This document shows positions 1-8,342 of a stretch of 32,784 nucleotides of DNA, in pieces. Source of the DNA: CAILAD01 sp964397085 (GTDB lineage: Bacteria; Patescibacteriota; Saccharimonadia; CAILAD01; BJGX01). The position numbers and the translations under genes were made by a program. The notes under the pieces are model-generated. The model ran no database searches. It saw only the letters and a program-made list of their open reading frames with translations, and was not told the DNA's origin. The stretch is taken from the NCBI GenBank assembly GCA_964397085.1, contig CAYNHH010000003.1, positions 1 through 32,784 on the forward strand, written 5' to 3'. Each line of letters begins with the position of its first letter. The stretch's first letter is position 1.

Positions 1-440
1 AGTGGCCCTATATGGGCATTCTTTGTATCCCAGTCTACCAATACTACCTCACTATTAGCTTTCAAATACTTACCAAGAGCAATACAGAGTGCATCAGGAT
101 GAATAGATTTGGAGAGTATATTTGTAAGCAAGACCAAGTCAATCGAGCCTTCAGGCAAAGCCTTACCGCTCAATACATCAGCAAGAAGGGCCACATGCAA
201 ATGCGCATTATGCCGAAGACGATCTAATTTTGATAACATTTCATGGGTTGGACCAGCAACACAAACCGATCCTCCTGGCCCTACTTTTTTAAGTGCAGCT
301 GGTGCGAAAAACCCTATGGGAAGTCCTACTTCAAGCACCCTATCATTAGCACGAATATCAAGCTCTTCTAGCATAATTATTGGGCTAATATGATAATGGT
401 TTAAGCGCGTTAAAATTTTCTTTGGGAGAGCACTGAGCAT
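1..440 (-). CDS. Class I SAM-dependent methyltransferase-like protein (3' part beyond the window)
   Basis: The reading frame opens at an ATG at 438-440 and runs off the left edge with no stop, so about 146 N-terminal residues are visible. A Rossmann motif I is recognisable (RVLEVGLPIGFFAPAAL), followed by a G-P-G-G turn. The later motifs resemble UbiE/Methyltransf_11-type enzymes: an acidic-hydrophobic strand (GSIDLVLLTNIL) and, after a helix, SEVVLVDWD. The glycine-rich loop is degenerate (GLPIG instead of GxGxG), so cofactor binding may be altered. The start is supported by a Shine-Dalgarno-like AAGAGGT about 5 nt upstream of the ATG. The gene follows gyrA by 113 bp on the same strand. The substrate cannot be told from this fragment. 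Confidence 0.7.
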   Translation of the reverse strand, partial: MLSALPKKILTRLNHYHISPIIMLEELDIRANDRVLEVGLPIGFFAPAALKKVGPGGSVCVAGPTHEMLSKLDRLRHNAHLHVALLADVLSGKALPEGSIDLVLLTNILSKSIHPDALCIALGKYLKANSEVVLVDWDTKNAHIGP

Positions 441-553
441 CGATAACCTCTTATGCTTATATGATACGCTATAGGGTCATCAATATCCAGCTGATAGCAA
501 TATCTTTGCCCTCAAGTTGAGATCAGTAAACAGCACCCTAATACCAGAATAAG

Positions 554-3184
554 CTAGGTTTTTTTGGTCGTAGTTTCAGGTTTTTCTTCGTTTTTTTCAC
601 CAGCTTCGGTTTCAAACTCTGCCTCTATCTTTTCAGATTGTAGAAGAGCGATTGAAGCAATCTGATCACCATCCTTCATACGCATTATACGTACACCTTG
701 AGTTGCCCTACCGATAGTAGGGATAGCCGATAGCTTCAATCGAATCACCTGACCTTGCTTAGAGATGAGTAGAACATCACCATTCACATCAGCAATTATC
801 CGTACATCGATAGTATTACCAGTTTTAACTGTCGCTTTGCCAGCCTTAATTCCCACGCCACCACGATTGTGCGATGTGAATTGAGCAGTCTTAGTAATCT
901 TACCATAGCCATTTTCCATCACCACGAGTAGCAATCCTTCTTCACTACCAATCACATCCATACCTACTACTGTATCCCCTGTACGCAGACGGATACCGCG
1001 TACGCCACGTGTGGCTCGTCCCATTGGGCGTGCGTCTGATTCTTTAAAGCGAATTGCCTGAGCCTTGGCAGTAGATATAATCACGTTATCCCCGTCAGCC
1101 GTTTTTTTCACCCAATTGAGCTGATCACCTGCATCGAGTTTGATACAAATAATGCCATTAGTACGAATATTAGCAAAGTCTTCAATCTTAGTCTTCTTAA
1201 TTACGCCATTCTTAGTAGTCATAAATAAATACTGAGTTGGTTCATCTTTGAGAAGGCTCAACATAGACGTCACTCTCTCATCGGGCCCAAGATTCACTAC
1301 ATTGACAATTGACTGGCCCTTGGCTGTTCGTGAAGCTGATGGTAATTCATAGACTTTGAGTTTGAAAACTCGCCCAAGACTAGTGAAGAACAAGACTGTA
1401 TCGTGAGTGCGACACTGCAATACATGCTCTACAATGTCTTCCTCTTTGGTAGCCATACCAATCTTGCCTTTACCGCCACGACCTTGGCTAGCATAGGTAT
1501 TACTAGGAATACGTTTGATGTAATTACCTTTTGTAAGGGTAACTACTACTTCTTCATCAGGAATCAAATCTTCTTCGCTAAAGTTACCCACAGCTTTTTT
1601 AATAATCTGCGTCTTGCGCTTATCGCCATAAGTCTCTTTTATTTCTTCAAGCTCTTCACGTATTACTTTCAAAATATTAGCTTCGCTTCCAAGAATTTCT
1701 TTGAGTGCCTTAATCACCTTTTGCAATTCTGCGTACTCATCTTCAATTTTCTTACGCTCAAGGCCAGCTAGTACTCTCAGCTGCATAGCTAGAATTGCAT
1801 TGGCCTGAATCTCGGTCAATTTAAACTGAGTGATAAGATTTGCTCTTGCTTCTTCTTGGTTGGCACTACCACGAATGGTACTAATTACTTTATCTATTTC
1901 ATCCAGCGCTATCTTTAGACCTTCAAGTATATGGGCTCTATCCTCAGCCTTGCGAAGTTCAAATTCAGTACGACGACGTACTACAATTCGACGGTGCTCG
2001 AGGTAATAACGCAATACCATTTCTATGTTTAATACTCGAGGTTGTATACCCTCTACTAGTGCAAGCATATTTACATGAAATGCCGTTTGCATTGGGGTCA
2101 TTTTATATAACTGATTCAAAATCTTACCAGAGTAAGCATCTTTTTTGAGTTCTATAACCACTCGTACGCCTTCTTTGCCAGATTCATCCCTAAGATCAGA
2201 AATACCGACGATCTTTTTATCATGAACAAGATCTGCAATTTTTTCTACCAAAGTGGCCTTATTGGTCTGGTATGGCACCTCAGTGATAATAATGCGTTCT
2301 TTACCCTTCTTGTCTTCGGTAATCTCAGCCACAGCTCGCATCGTAATAGAGCCACGTCCAGTACCATAAGCGTGTGCAATTGAGCCATCGTCAAAGATTA
2401 CACCACCCGTAGGAAAATCTGGACCTTTAATAATCTTAATGAGATCTGCTACTCCAGCTTCAGGATTATCAATAAGATACAGTACGCCATCAACCACTTC
2501 AGTGAGATTGTGTGTAGGAATATTAGTAGCCATACCTACAGCAATACCCTGTACACCATTCAAAAGAAGATTTGGTACTTTAGCTGGCAATACTTTTGGC
2601 TCATGTTGCGATCCGTCATAGTTGGGCATAAAATCAACGGTATCTTTTTCAATATCTAAAAGCATTTCTTCAGCATATTTGGTCATTCTAGCCTCTGTAT
2701 AACGGTGGGCAGCTGCGCCGTCACCATCCATACTGCCAAAGTTACCTTGACCATCAACCATCCTGTAACGCATTACCCAGTCTTGAGCCATACGCACCAT
2801 AGATTCATACACTGCTACATCGCCGTGCGGATGATATTTACCCAGCACTTCACCCACAATAGTAGCAGATTTTCTAAACTTCACATTATGACGAAGTCCA
2901 AGATTGTTCATTGCAAAAAGTATTCGTCTATGCACTGGCTTGAGACCGTCACGTACATCTGGCAAAGCTCGAGATACAATTACGCTCATGGCGTAATCAA
3001 GATAACTTTTCTCCATTTCACCTTCAATAGTTTGCGGTGCGATTAAGCCAAATTCTGTTTTTACTGCCTCACCTTTTCCGTCAGAGTCAGCAGGAGCCAA
3101 CTCAGCATCTTCGGGGATAGAAATATTTTCTAGTTCTTCTGGTTGTTCTGTATTTTCTGGGTTTGGTGTAGTCTTATCTGCCAT
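554..3184 (-). CDS. gyrA: DNA gyrase subunit A
   Basis: GyrA is the breakage-reunion and DNA-wrapping subunit of gyrase (A2B2), which introduces negative supercoils using ATP. The 876-residue length fits the family. A non-conserved acidic N-terminal extension of about 45 residues precedes the winged-helix/tower domain. The catalytic tyrosine is Y162 in the RYTEARM motif. The C-terminal beta-pinwheel begins after about residue 540 and carries a GyrA box reading QGRGGKG (usual QRRGGKG), followed by repeated blade motifs. The tail is rich in Glu, Lys and Thr. In the quinolone-resistance region the HPHGDVAVYES motif places Val123 and Glu127 where E. coli has Ser83 and Asp87. The gene starts 9 nt after the gyrB stop, with GGAG about 6 nt before the ATG, so the pair is cotranscribed. 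Confidence 0.98.
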   Translation of the reverse strand: MADKTTPNPENTEQPEELENISIPEDAELAPADSDGKGEAVKTEFGLIAPQTIEGEMEKSYLDYAMSVIVSRALPDVRDGLKPVHRRILFAMNNLGLRHNVKFRKSATIVGEVLGKYHPHGDVAVYESMVRMAQDWVMRYRMVDGQGNFGSMDGDGAAAHRYTEARMTKYAEEMLLDIEKDTVDFMPNYDGSQHEPKVLPAKVPNLLLNGVQGIAVGMATNIPTHNLTEVVDGVLYLIDNPEAGVADLIKIIKGPDFPTGGVIFDDGSIAHAYGTGRGSITMRAVAEITEDKKGKERIIITEVPYQTNKATLVEKIADLVHDKKIVGISDLRDESGKEGVRVVIELKKDAYSGKILNQLYKMTPMQTAFHVNMLALVEGIQPRVLNIEMVLRYYLEHRRIVVRRRTEFELRKAEDRAHILEGLKIALDEIDKVISTIRGSANQEEARANLITQFKLTEIQANAILAMQLRVLAGLERKKIEDEYAELQKVIKALKEILGSEANILKVIREELEEIKETYGDKRKTQIIKKAVGNFSEEDLIPDEEVVVTLTKGNYIKRIPSNTYASQGRGGKGKIGMATKEEDIVEHVLQCRTHDTVLFFTSLGRVFKLKVYELPSASRTAKGQSIVNVVNLGPDERVTSMLSLLKDEPTQYLFMTTKNGVIKKTKIEDFANIRTNGIICIKLDAGDQLNWVKKTADGDNVIISTAKAQAIRFKESDARPMGRATRGVRGIRLRTGDTVVGMDVIGSEEGLLLVVMENGYGKITKTAQFTSHNRGGVGIKAGKATVKTGNTIDVRIIADVNGDVLLISKQGQVIRLKLSAIPTIGRATQGVRIMRMKDGDQIASIALLQSEKIEAEFETEAGEKNEEKPETTTKKT

Positions 3185-3193
3185 ATCTATCTC

Positions 3194-5266
3194 CTATATA
3201 TCCAAGTTTTCTACTGATGTTGCGTGTGTCTGAATAAAGTTCTTGCGTAACGCAACTTCTTCACCCATCAGCTTATTAAATATTGCATCGGCTTTTTCGG
3301 CATCAGCCACGGTTACCTTGAGTAATACTCGGTTTTCGGGGTCCATAGTGGTTTCCCAAAGTTGCTCAGGATTCATCTCACCAAGACCTTTGTAGCGCTG
3401 TACATTGATACCAGATATCTTTTGCACTTCACCACCGCCCGCAGAAACTTCTTTATCACCTTCTGTAGCGCTGGCAAGTTCTGCTAGATCTTCTGCAGTC
3501 TCTATGTCTTGCACGGGTACGTCATCAGCTACTTTTTTTGAGTCGCTTTTGGCTTTTTTGTTATCTACTTTCTTGGCCTGAATGGCAGCTATGATATTGT
3601 CACGCTCTTCATCAGAATAAGCATATTCTTTGGTCTTGCCCGCGGTAACTTTGTATAGCGGTGGTTGAGCAATATAAATCTTGCCTGCAGTCACTAGCTC
3701 GGTATAGTGACGGTAGAAAAAGGTCAATAGTAGTGTTCGAATATGAGCACCATCTACATCAGCATCAGTCATGATAATAATTCTATGGTATCGCAGTCTA
3801 CTAATATCAAAGGTTTCTCCTATGCCAGTACCCATAGCAATAATCAAATTCTTCACTTCATTATTTGCCAGCATTTTATCAAGTCTAGCACGCTCCACAT
3901 TGAGTATTTTACCGCGCAATGGCAAAATAGCTTGAAATTCTCTATCACGGCCTTGCTTGGCTGACCCACCAGCTGAGTCTCCCTCTACCAAGTACACCTC
4001 ACTCTTTTCAGCATCCTTACTACTACAGTCAGCTAGCTTACCGGGCAAAGTCATGCCCTCAAGTGCACCTTTTCGAATCACACTATCACGCGCAGCTCTT
4101 GCAGCCAAACGCGCACGAGCAGATAGTAGGCCTTTGCCAATAATTTTCTTGGCTTCGTTAGGATTTTCTTCTAGATAATAACTAAAGTATTCATTTAAGA
4201 CCTTTTCTACTACCGTACGGATCTCAGGATTGCCAAGCTTACCTTTGGTTTGACCTTCAAATTGTGGGTCTGGAAGTTTTACAGAGATTACCGCCGTCAA
4301 TCCTTCACGTACATCATCACCGGTGAGGTTTTCTTCTTTTTCTTTCACTAAACCATTCTTACGGGCATACTCATTAATCACCCGAGTCAATGCCGAACGG
4401 AAACCAACCACATGAGTACCACCATCTGGGTTAGAAATATTGTTTGCAAATGCCTTGAGTTGCTCATTGAAGCTATCACAATACTGTACTGCCAGCTCAA
4501 CATTCACTTCTCCAACGGTTTTGTCTACATAGAAAGTTGGCTGATTCAAAGCCTCCTTGCCTTTATTGAGATGTTCTACATAACTATTAATACCACCTTC
4601 AAAATAAAATCCATAACTTTGCTTCTTAGCTTCATCAACAAGTGTTATGCGCACACCTTTGGTCAGATACGCTTGATGACGTAGGTAATCTAAGATTGTC
4701 TTATAACTAAATTTGATTGTCTCAAATATCGATTCATCAGCAAGAAAGCTGATTGTAGTACCATGCTTGTCAGTTTTACCAATTTTTTTAATGTCGGTAA
4801 CCGGTACACCACTCTTATACTCTTGAATATATTCATTGCCATCTTTATATACAGTTACAATAAGGTCAGTTGAAAGAGCATTCACTACACTTACACCGAC
4901 GCCATGCAACCCGCCTGATACTTTGTAACCACCGCCACCAAATTTACCGCCAGCATGGAGTACTGTCAGTACGGTTTCGAGAGCAGATTTGCCTGTAGTC
5001 TTATGAATATCTACAGGTATACCACGACCATCATCAATGACTTTGATCCAGCCATTTTCTTGCATTACTACTTCTACAGTAGTTGCCTCACCAGCAATAG
5101 CTTCATCGATAGAGTTATTTACTAGCTCCCAGACCAAGTGATGGAGCCCTTCTATGCCGGTACCACCAATATACATTCCGGGGCGTTTACGAACTGGTTC
5201 TAAGCCTTCAAGAACTTGAATTTGCTCTGCAGAATATGCAGATTTTTTTGGTTTTGTATCAGCCAT
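3194..5266 (-). CDS. gyrB: DNA gyrase subunit B
   Basis: GyrB is the ATPase subunit of gyrase. The GHKL ATPase domain is at the N-terminus, with catalytic Glu47 and Mg-binding Asn51 in the ELVNNSIDEAIAG motif; the usual Asp before that Asn is Asn here. The transducer domain follows, then the Toprim domain with EGDSAGGSA near residue 425 and the acidic TDADVDG motif. The QRYKGLGEMNPEQLW motif closes the protein. A low-complexity Lys/Asp/Glu/Ala segment of roughly 55 residues lies between KTKEYAYSDEE and the QRYKGLGEM block, which is an insertion compared with the compact 630-650 residue GyrB type and gives 690 residues in total. gyrA follows after 9 nt. A promoter lies at 5347-5375. Confidence 0.98.
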   Translation of the reverse strand: MADTKPKKSAYSAEQIQVLEGLEPVRKRPGMYIGGTGIEGLHHLVWELVNNSIDEAIAGEATTVEVVMQENGWIKVIDDGRGIPVDIHKTTGKSALETVLTVLHAGGKFGGGGYKVSGGLHGVGVSVVNALSTDLIVTVYKDGNEYIQEYKSGVPVTDIKKIGKTDKHGTTISFLADESIFETIKFSYKTILDYLRHQAYLTKGVRITLVDEAKKQSYGFYFEGGINSYVEHLNKGKEALNQPTFYVDKTVGEVNVELAVQYCDSFNEQLKAFANNISNPDGGTHVVGFRSALTRVINEYARKNGLVKEKEENLTGDDVREGLTAVISVKLPDPQFEGQTKGKLGNPEIRTVVEKVLNEYFSYYLEENPNEAKKIIGKGLLSARARLAARAARDSVIRKGALEGMTLPGKLADCSSKDAEKSEVYLVEGDSAGGSAKQGRDREFQAILPLRGKILNVERARLDKMLANNEVKNLIIAMGTGIGETFDISRLRYHRIIIMTDADVDGAHIRTLLLTFFYRHYTELVTAGKIYIAQPPLYKVTAGKTKEYAYSDEERDNIIAAIQAKKVDNKKAKSDSKKVADDVPVQDIETAEDLAELASATEGDKEVSAGGGEVQKISGINVQRYKGLGEMNPEQLWETTMDPENRVLLKVTVADAEKADAIFNKLMGEEVALRKNFIQTHATSVENLDI

Positions 5267-5308
5267 AATAGTAATGTATACCCCTTTAAAATATCCCTCA
5301 TTAAGATC

Positions 5309-5335
5309 AAAAATAATAAGCCTTTTGGAGCTTAT
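5309..5335 (-). terminator. Short hairpin with T-rich tail between the S74 gene region and gyrB
   Basis: Read on the minus strand, ATAAGC and GCTTAT form a six-pair stem around an 8-nt loop (5316-5335), followed by TATTTTTG. The gyrB promoter at 5347-5375 would place this hairpin at the very 5' end of the gyrB transcript. It could therefore be a 5'-stabilising stem or an attenuator rather than a terminator. The stem is short and AT-rich. Confidence 0.35.
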
Positions 5336-5346
5336 ATCTATACTCT

Positions 5347-5375
5347 ATTATAGGTGAGTATCAGGTGTAAAACAA
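5347..5375 (-). promoter_or_regulatory. Probable gyrBA promoter
   Basis: On the minus strand TTGTTT (5370-5375) and a perfect TATAAT (5347-5352) are separated by 17 nt. Transcription would begin near 5340, about 75 nt before the gyrB start codon. The same TTGTTT element with a 17-nt spacer precedes the S74 gene that starts at 13735. Confidence 0.6.
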
Positions 5376-5432
5376 GTATATTTAGAGTTAAAATAGCTAG
5401 GAAATATGAGAATATCGACACGGCTCTACAGC

Positions 5433-8234
5433 CTACAAAGCTTGCCAGTAAAAATCAATCGTTCCAGCTTGCGCAGCAGTAAGATTTACATCAAAACCAG
5501 CAGTTGTCACATTGCTCACCCAGTACTGTCCAGTAATGGCAGCCCTAGGAGTAAGTGTGACATTGGGAGCGCCACTAAAAGCAGCGGGGAATGTCACATG
5601 TACACTTGTATTCCCTGCTGTCACCGTAGCACTACCGGTGTTATTATTACCTAGCTGCAGCCGACCATTCACGTTGGTCACACCATCAAATGTTGCAGTG
5701 CCAGTAAACTGCACAGAAGAATTAAAAGTAGCCGCACCGTTAGTTGTACTCGCACCATTCAAAACAGTGACTCCAGTTACAGTTAGGCCGCCCCCAGCAA
5801 TAACATCTCTGTTAATTGCGACTGCTACAGGATTGCTCAGGTCAAAAGTAGATTGGAAAGCCTGTATAGCACCGTAGTTTTCTTTCAGTGCAGCTATCAT
5901 AAAAGTGTTGAGGTAACCATAATTGATTGTCTTGAGTCCAGTACCAGGATCGGTCTTAACTACCTCGGGCAGATATTGTTCTACTTGTTGAGCCGTAAAA
6001 CCATACTGTATTGGCGGTGTATCAGCTGGGTTAGAACCATTTGCTACCCAAGACTCGTAGTCACCCTTCCATTGGTAGGTAATGGGCTGCAAAGCACCAA
6101 GCTTGGCCAGCGAGCCTATTACACTAAGGCTTACTATATTTGTCTTGAGGCTTTCATCGCTCGTACAACTCCATCCTGTTCCCGTCACAACTGTACAAGC
6201 AGTGCCTGCGGACCCATTGAACTTTGCAACGTTGGTAGTATTACCATCTGTAACAGTTAGTTTATTGGTAGGCGTCGTTGCAGCGCCAATATCTACCGAG
6301 CCAGAAGAGGTAATTGTAACTTTGCCAGCATTAGAAAGTCCTATCTGTATATCATCACCTGTGCTTGAGGTTATTGATCGCCCAAATACGAAGGCATTGT
6401 CCGCCGAGATTGTATTAAACAAACCTACAGAGAATACATTTGATACGCCCGAAACAGTATTTGATCTACCAAACACATATGAGTTGCCATCACTCGTACC
6501 AGCAACTGTAGCATTATTACTATTACCGAATATATATGAGCTAACGCCAGAGTTTACCCCGCTTGCATCTAAGGTATTCGCATACCCAAATATACCACCA
6601 TAGCCATTTGAGCCATTGCCGGTGTACGTATTTGAAGTACCGTATACTTGAGAATTAGTTCCTGCAGCAGTTGTATTATTGTAGCCAACACTTGTTGAGT
6701 CGGCAGAATCCGTCATAGTGTTTGAATAACCTAGTGCAGTCCTATTTGCTATTGCCAATCCCGACACTGAGTTGGTATATCCTACACACAGCCCAACACA
6801 ATTATTATCTTTACCAATCGCAATAGATGTGCCACCGGAAGGAGAAGTGGTATTACCATTACCTAAAACTAATCCGTTATTATTATTTCCCACAGTATTA
6901 CTTGTACCTATAACTACCGTTGCAGTGCCATTTGCTATTTGATTATTTCCTACTACTATTGAATTAATCCCATTTGAGGCTGTGCTCTTACCGATAGCAA
7001 TCGCTCCTTGTGCAGTTGCAGTAGCTCCTGTGCCTATCGCAACAGCCTCTAGCGCACTAGCGCTAGCTGCGTTACCTACTGCCAAGGCATTATTGTTTAC
7101 TCCCACACTTGCATTCAAACCAAACTTTTCTGATCCTGTTCCGCTACCTGAACTAGTAATAGAGGTTCCGGAGCTAACAATGACACGATTATTGGTAGTA
7201 TCAATAGTCAATAAAGTATTGGTCGCCGCAGAGTTTTGTACTCGAAATGCCGTGGCGGAATCAACAGTATTGCGAAAACTTGTTGCTCCACCTACAGCTA
7301 TAGTTGCCTGTGTCAAACCATTTGTTTCAAAGGCTAGTGATTGCGCATTGTTGCTACCCACTACAATTGAGCCAGCAAACGAGTTACCATCTTGACAAAT
7401 GAAGGTTGTAGTAGCTGGGCATGTGAGCACTACATTGCTTGCCACACCATTAACCGTGCTTGTAAGTGTGGCTGTGCCTTGCGTCCAGGCTAAAGCATTA
7501 GTAGTACTACCACTCAGCACATTCGCTACTGACTGATAGGTAGCCGTGCCACCCCCAGTAAAGCCAAGTAGTTGAGTGGCCGTACCTGCTGGAATCAGCT
7601 GAGTAGCAGCAACCCCGTTGACAGTCGAAACCAAACCTCCCGCCTGTGTGAGAGCCGTAGTATTTGAATTAACAAGCGGTACTGTGTTACTCACCACTCC
7701 GCTTACATCAGAAGTAAGATTGTTACCGACCGAGGTAAGAGTATTATTTGTAACAGCTGGGCCTGGTGCTCCTGTCGGGCCTGTGGCTCCAGTTTCTCCT
7801 TGTAGGCCAGTAGAACCTGCTGGCCCTACGGCTCCTTGTAATCCATCCGCGCCGGCAGGTCCAATTTGTGGAATCCCAATTTGCTGCGTAATTTGTTGCA
7901 AAGTCTGTTGGGTGGTAGTAATAAACTGTTGGAGAGGTTGAGAAAGATTACCTACCACAACACTTTCATCAGCGAGCTTACCATTAGTAATACTCCCATC
8001 AACAATACTTGTCCTGCCTACGAGTGTACTAGTGGGGCCCGGGCACCACCTTTCGTTCAGGCCAAACAAGCGAATGTACCATATATCAGTACACAAGCCT
8101 CTAAGGATAATAATAACTACTAAAAACAAAACGACCAGCCCAGAAAGTAACCAAATAAGCCAATTATGACTTGGCTCGTTATGATGTTCTAATTGAGGTG
8201 AAGTATCTGGAGTGCTTTCTTGCAAGAATGCCAC
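5433..8234 (-). CDS. Membrane-anchored collagen/YadA-like fibre protein with peptidase S74 chaperone domain and extra C-terminal beta domain
   Basis: The protein has 933 residues. A short cytoplasmic N-terminus is followed by one membrane helix (about residues 26-46) and a conserved juxtamembrane segment (CTDIWYIRLFGLNERWCPG). A collagen-like Gly-X-Y tract lies near residues 122-160, followed by a long Gly/Ser/Thr/Asn-rich region with YadA-head-like turns (VAIG, IAIG). The peptidase S74 intramolecular chaperone starts at Ser692, with Ser692/Lys697 in SDESLK matching the self-cleavage dyad of phage endosialidases. An additional beta-rich domain of about 130 residues follows S74 and resembles the C-terminus of the gene at 11369-13735. 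The start is GTG at 8232-8234; the Shine-Dalgarno-like AAAGGTGG overlaps it and would better serve a TTG three codons later. It is probably a trimeric surface fibre; its target is unknown. Confidence 0.85.
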   Translation of the reverse strand: MAFLQESTPDTSPQLEHHNEPSHNWLIWLLSGLVVLFLVVIIILRGLCTDIWYIRLFGLNERWCPGPTSTLVGRTSIVDGSITNGKLADESVVVGNLSQPLQQFITTTQQTLQQITQQIGIPQIGPAGADGLQGAVGPAGSTGLQGETGATGPTGAPGPAVTNNTLTSVGNNLTSDVSGVVSNTVPLVNSNTTALTQAGGLVSTVNGVAATQLIPAGTATQLLGFTGGGTATYQSVANVLSGSTTNALAWTQGTATLTSTVNGVASNVVLTCPATTTFICQDGNSFAGSIVVGSNNAQSLAFETNGLTQATIAVGGATSFRNTVDSATAFRVQNSAATNTLLTIDTTNNRVIVSSGTSITSSGSGTGSEKFGLNASVGVNNNALAVGNAASASALEAVAIGTGATATAQGAIAIGKSTASNGINSIVVGNNQIANGTATVVIGTSNTVGNNNNGLVLGNGNTTSPSGGTSIAIGKDNNCVGLCVGYTNSVSGLAIANRTALGYSNTMTDSADSTSVGYNNTTAAGTNSQVYGTSNTYTGNGSNGYGGIFGYANTLDASGVNSGVSSYIFGNSNNATVAGTSDGNSYVFGRSNTVSGVSNVFSVGLFNTISADNAFVFGRSITSSTGDDIQIGLSNAGKVTITSSGSVDIGAATTPTNKLTVTDGNTTNVAKFNGSAGTACTVVTGTGWSCTSDESLKTNIVSLSVIGSLAKLGALQPITYQWKGDYESWVANGSNPADTPPIQYGFTAQQVEQYLPEVVKTDPGTGLKTINYGYLNTFMIAALKENYGAIQAFQSTFDLSNPVAVAINRDVIAGGGLTVTGVTVLNGASTTNGAATFNSSVQFTGTATFDGVTNVNGRLQLGNNNTGSATVTAGNTSVHVTFPAAFSGAPNVTLTPRAAITGQYWVSNVTTAGFDVNLTAAQAGTIDFYWQAL

Positions 8235-8307
8235 CTTTATATTTATCTAATTACCTATGACAAACAAACTCATCTCACAAAGTTGTTATGGTATAAGTAT
8301 AGCAAAA
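8017..8307. repeat. Direct repeat copy A: promoter, leader and anchor-coding start of an S74 gene
   Basis: Positions 8146-8307 are identical, base for base by eye, to 11200-11361 (162 bp, offset 3054). Similarity continues with scattered mismatches down to about 8017, matching 11071. The block contains the extended -10 element, about 65 nt of leader and the first codons of the gene, so the two genes share expression signals and the membrane anchor while their distal parts differ. Confidence 0.95.
8296..8304 (-). promoter_or_regulatory. Extended -10 promoter of the 933-residue S74 gene
   Basis: The minus strand reads TGC followed by TATACT (8296-8301), an extended -10 element. No convincing -35 lies 17 nt further upstream. 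Transcription would start near 8289, giving a leader of about 55 nt. Confidence 0.5.
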
Positions 8308-8342
8308 TACTTAGTACATAAGTAGTGGTTGCTTAATCTATT

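Noticed and set aside
12..393. Plus-strand frames at the left edge
   Set aside because: The minus strand encodes a coherent methyltransferase-like protein across the same bases, while the plus-strand translations have no recognisable motif.
7618..7941. Plus-strand Pro/Val-rich frame opposite the collagen tract of the 933-residue protein
   Set aside because: It is the complement of Gly-X-Y codons; there is no ribosome-binding site or family resemblance.
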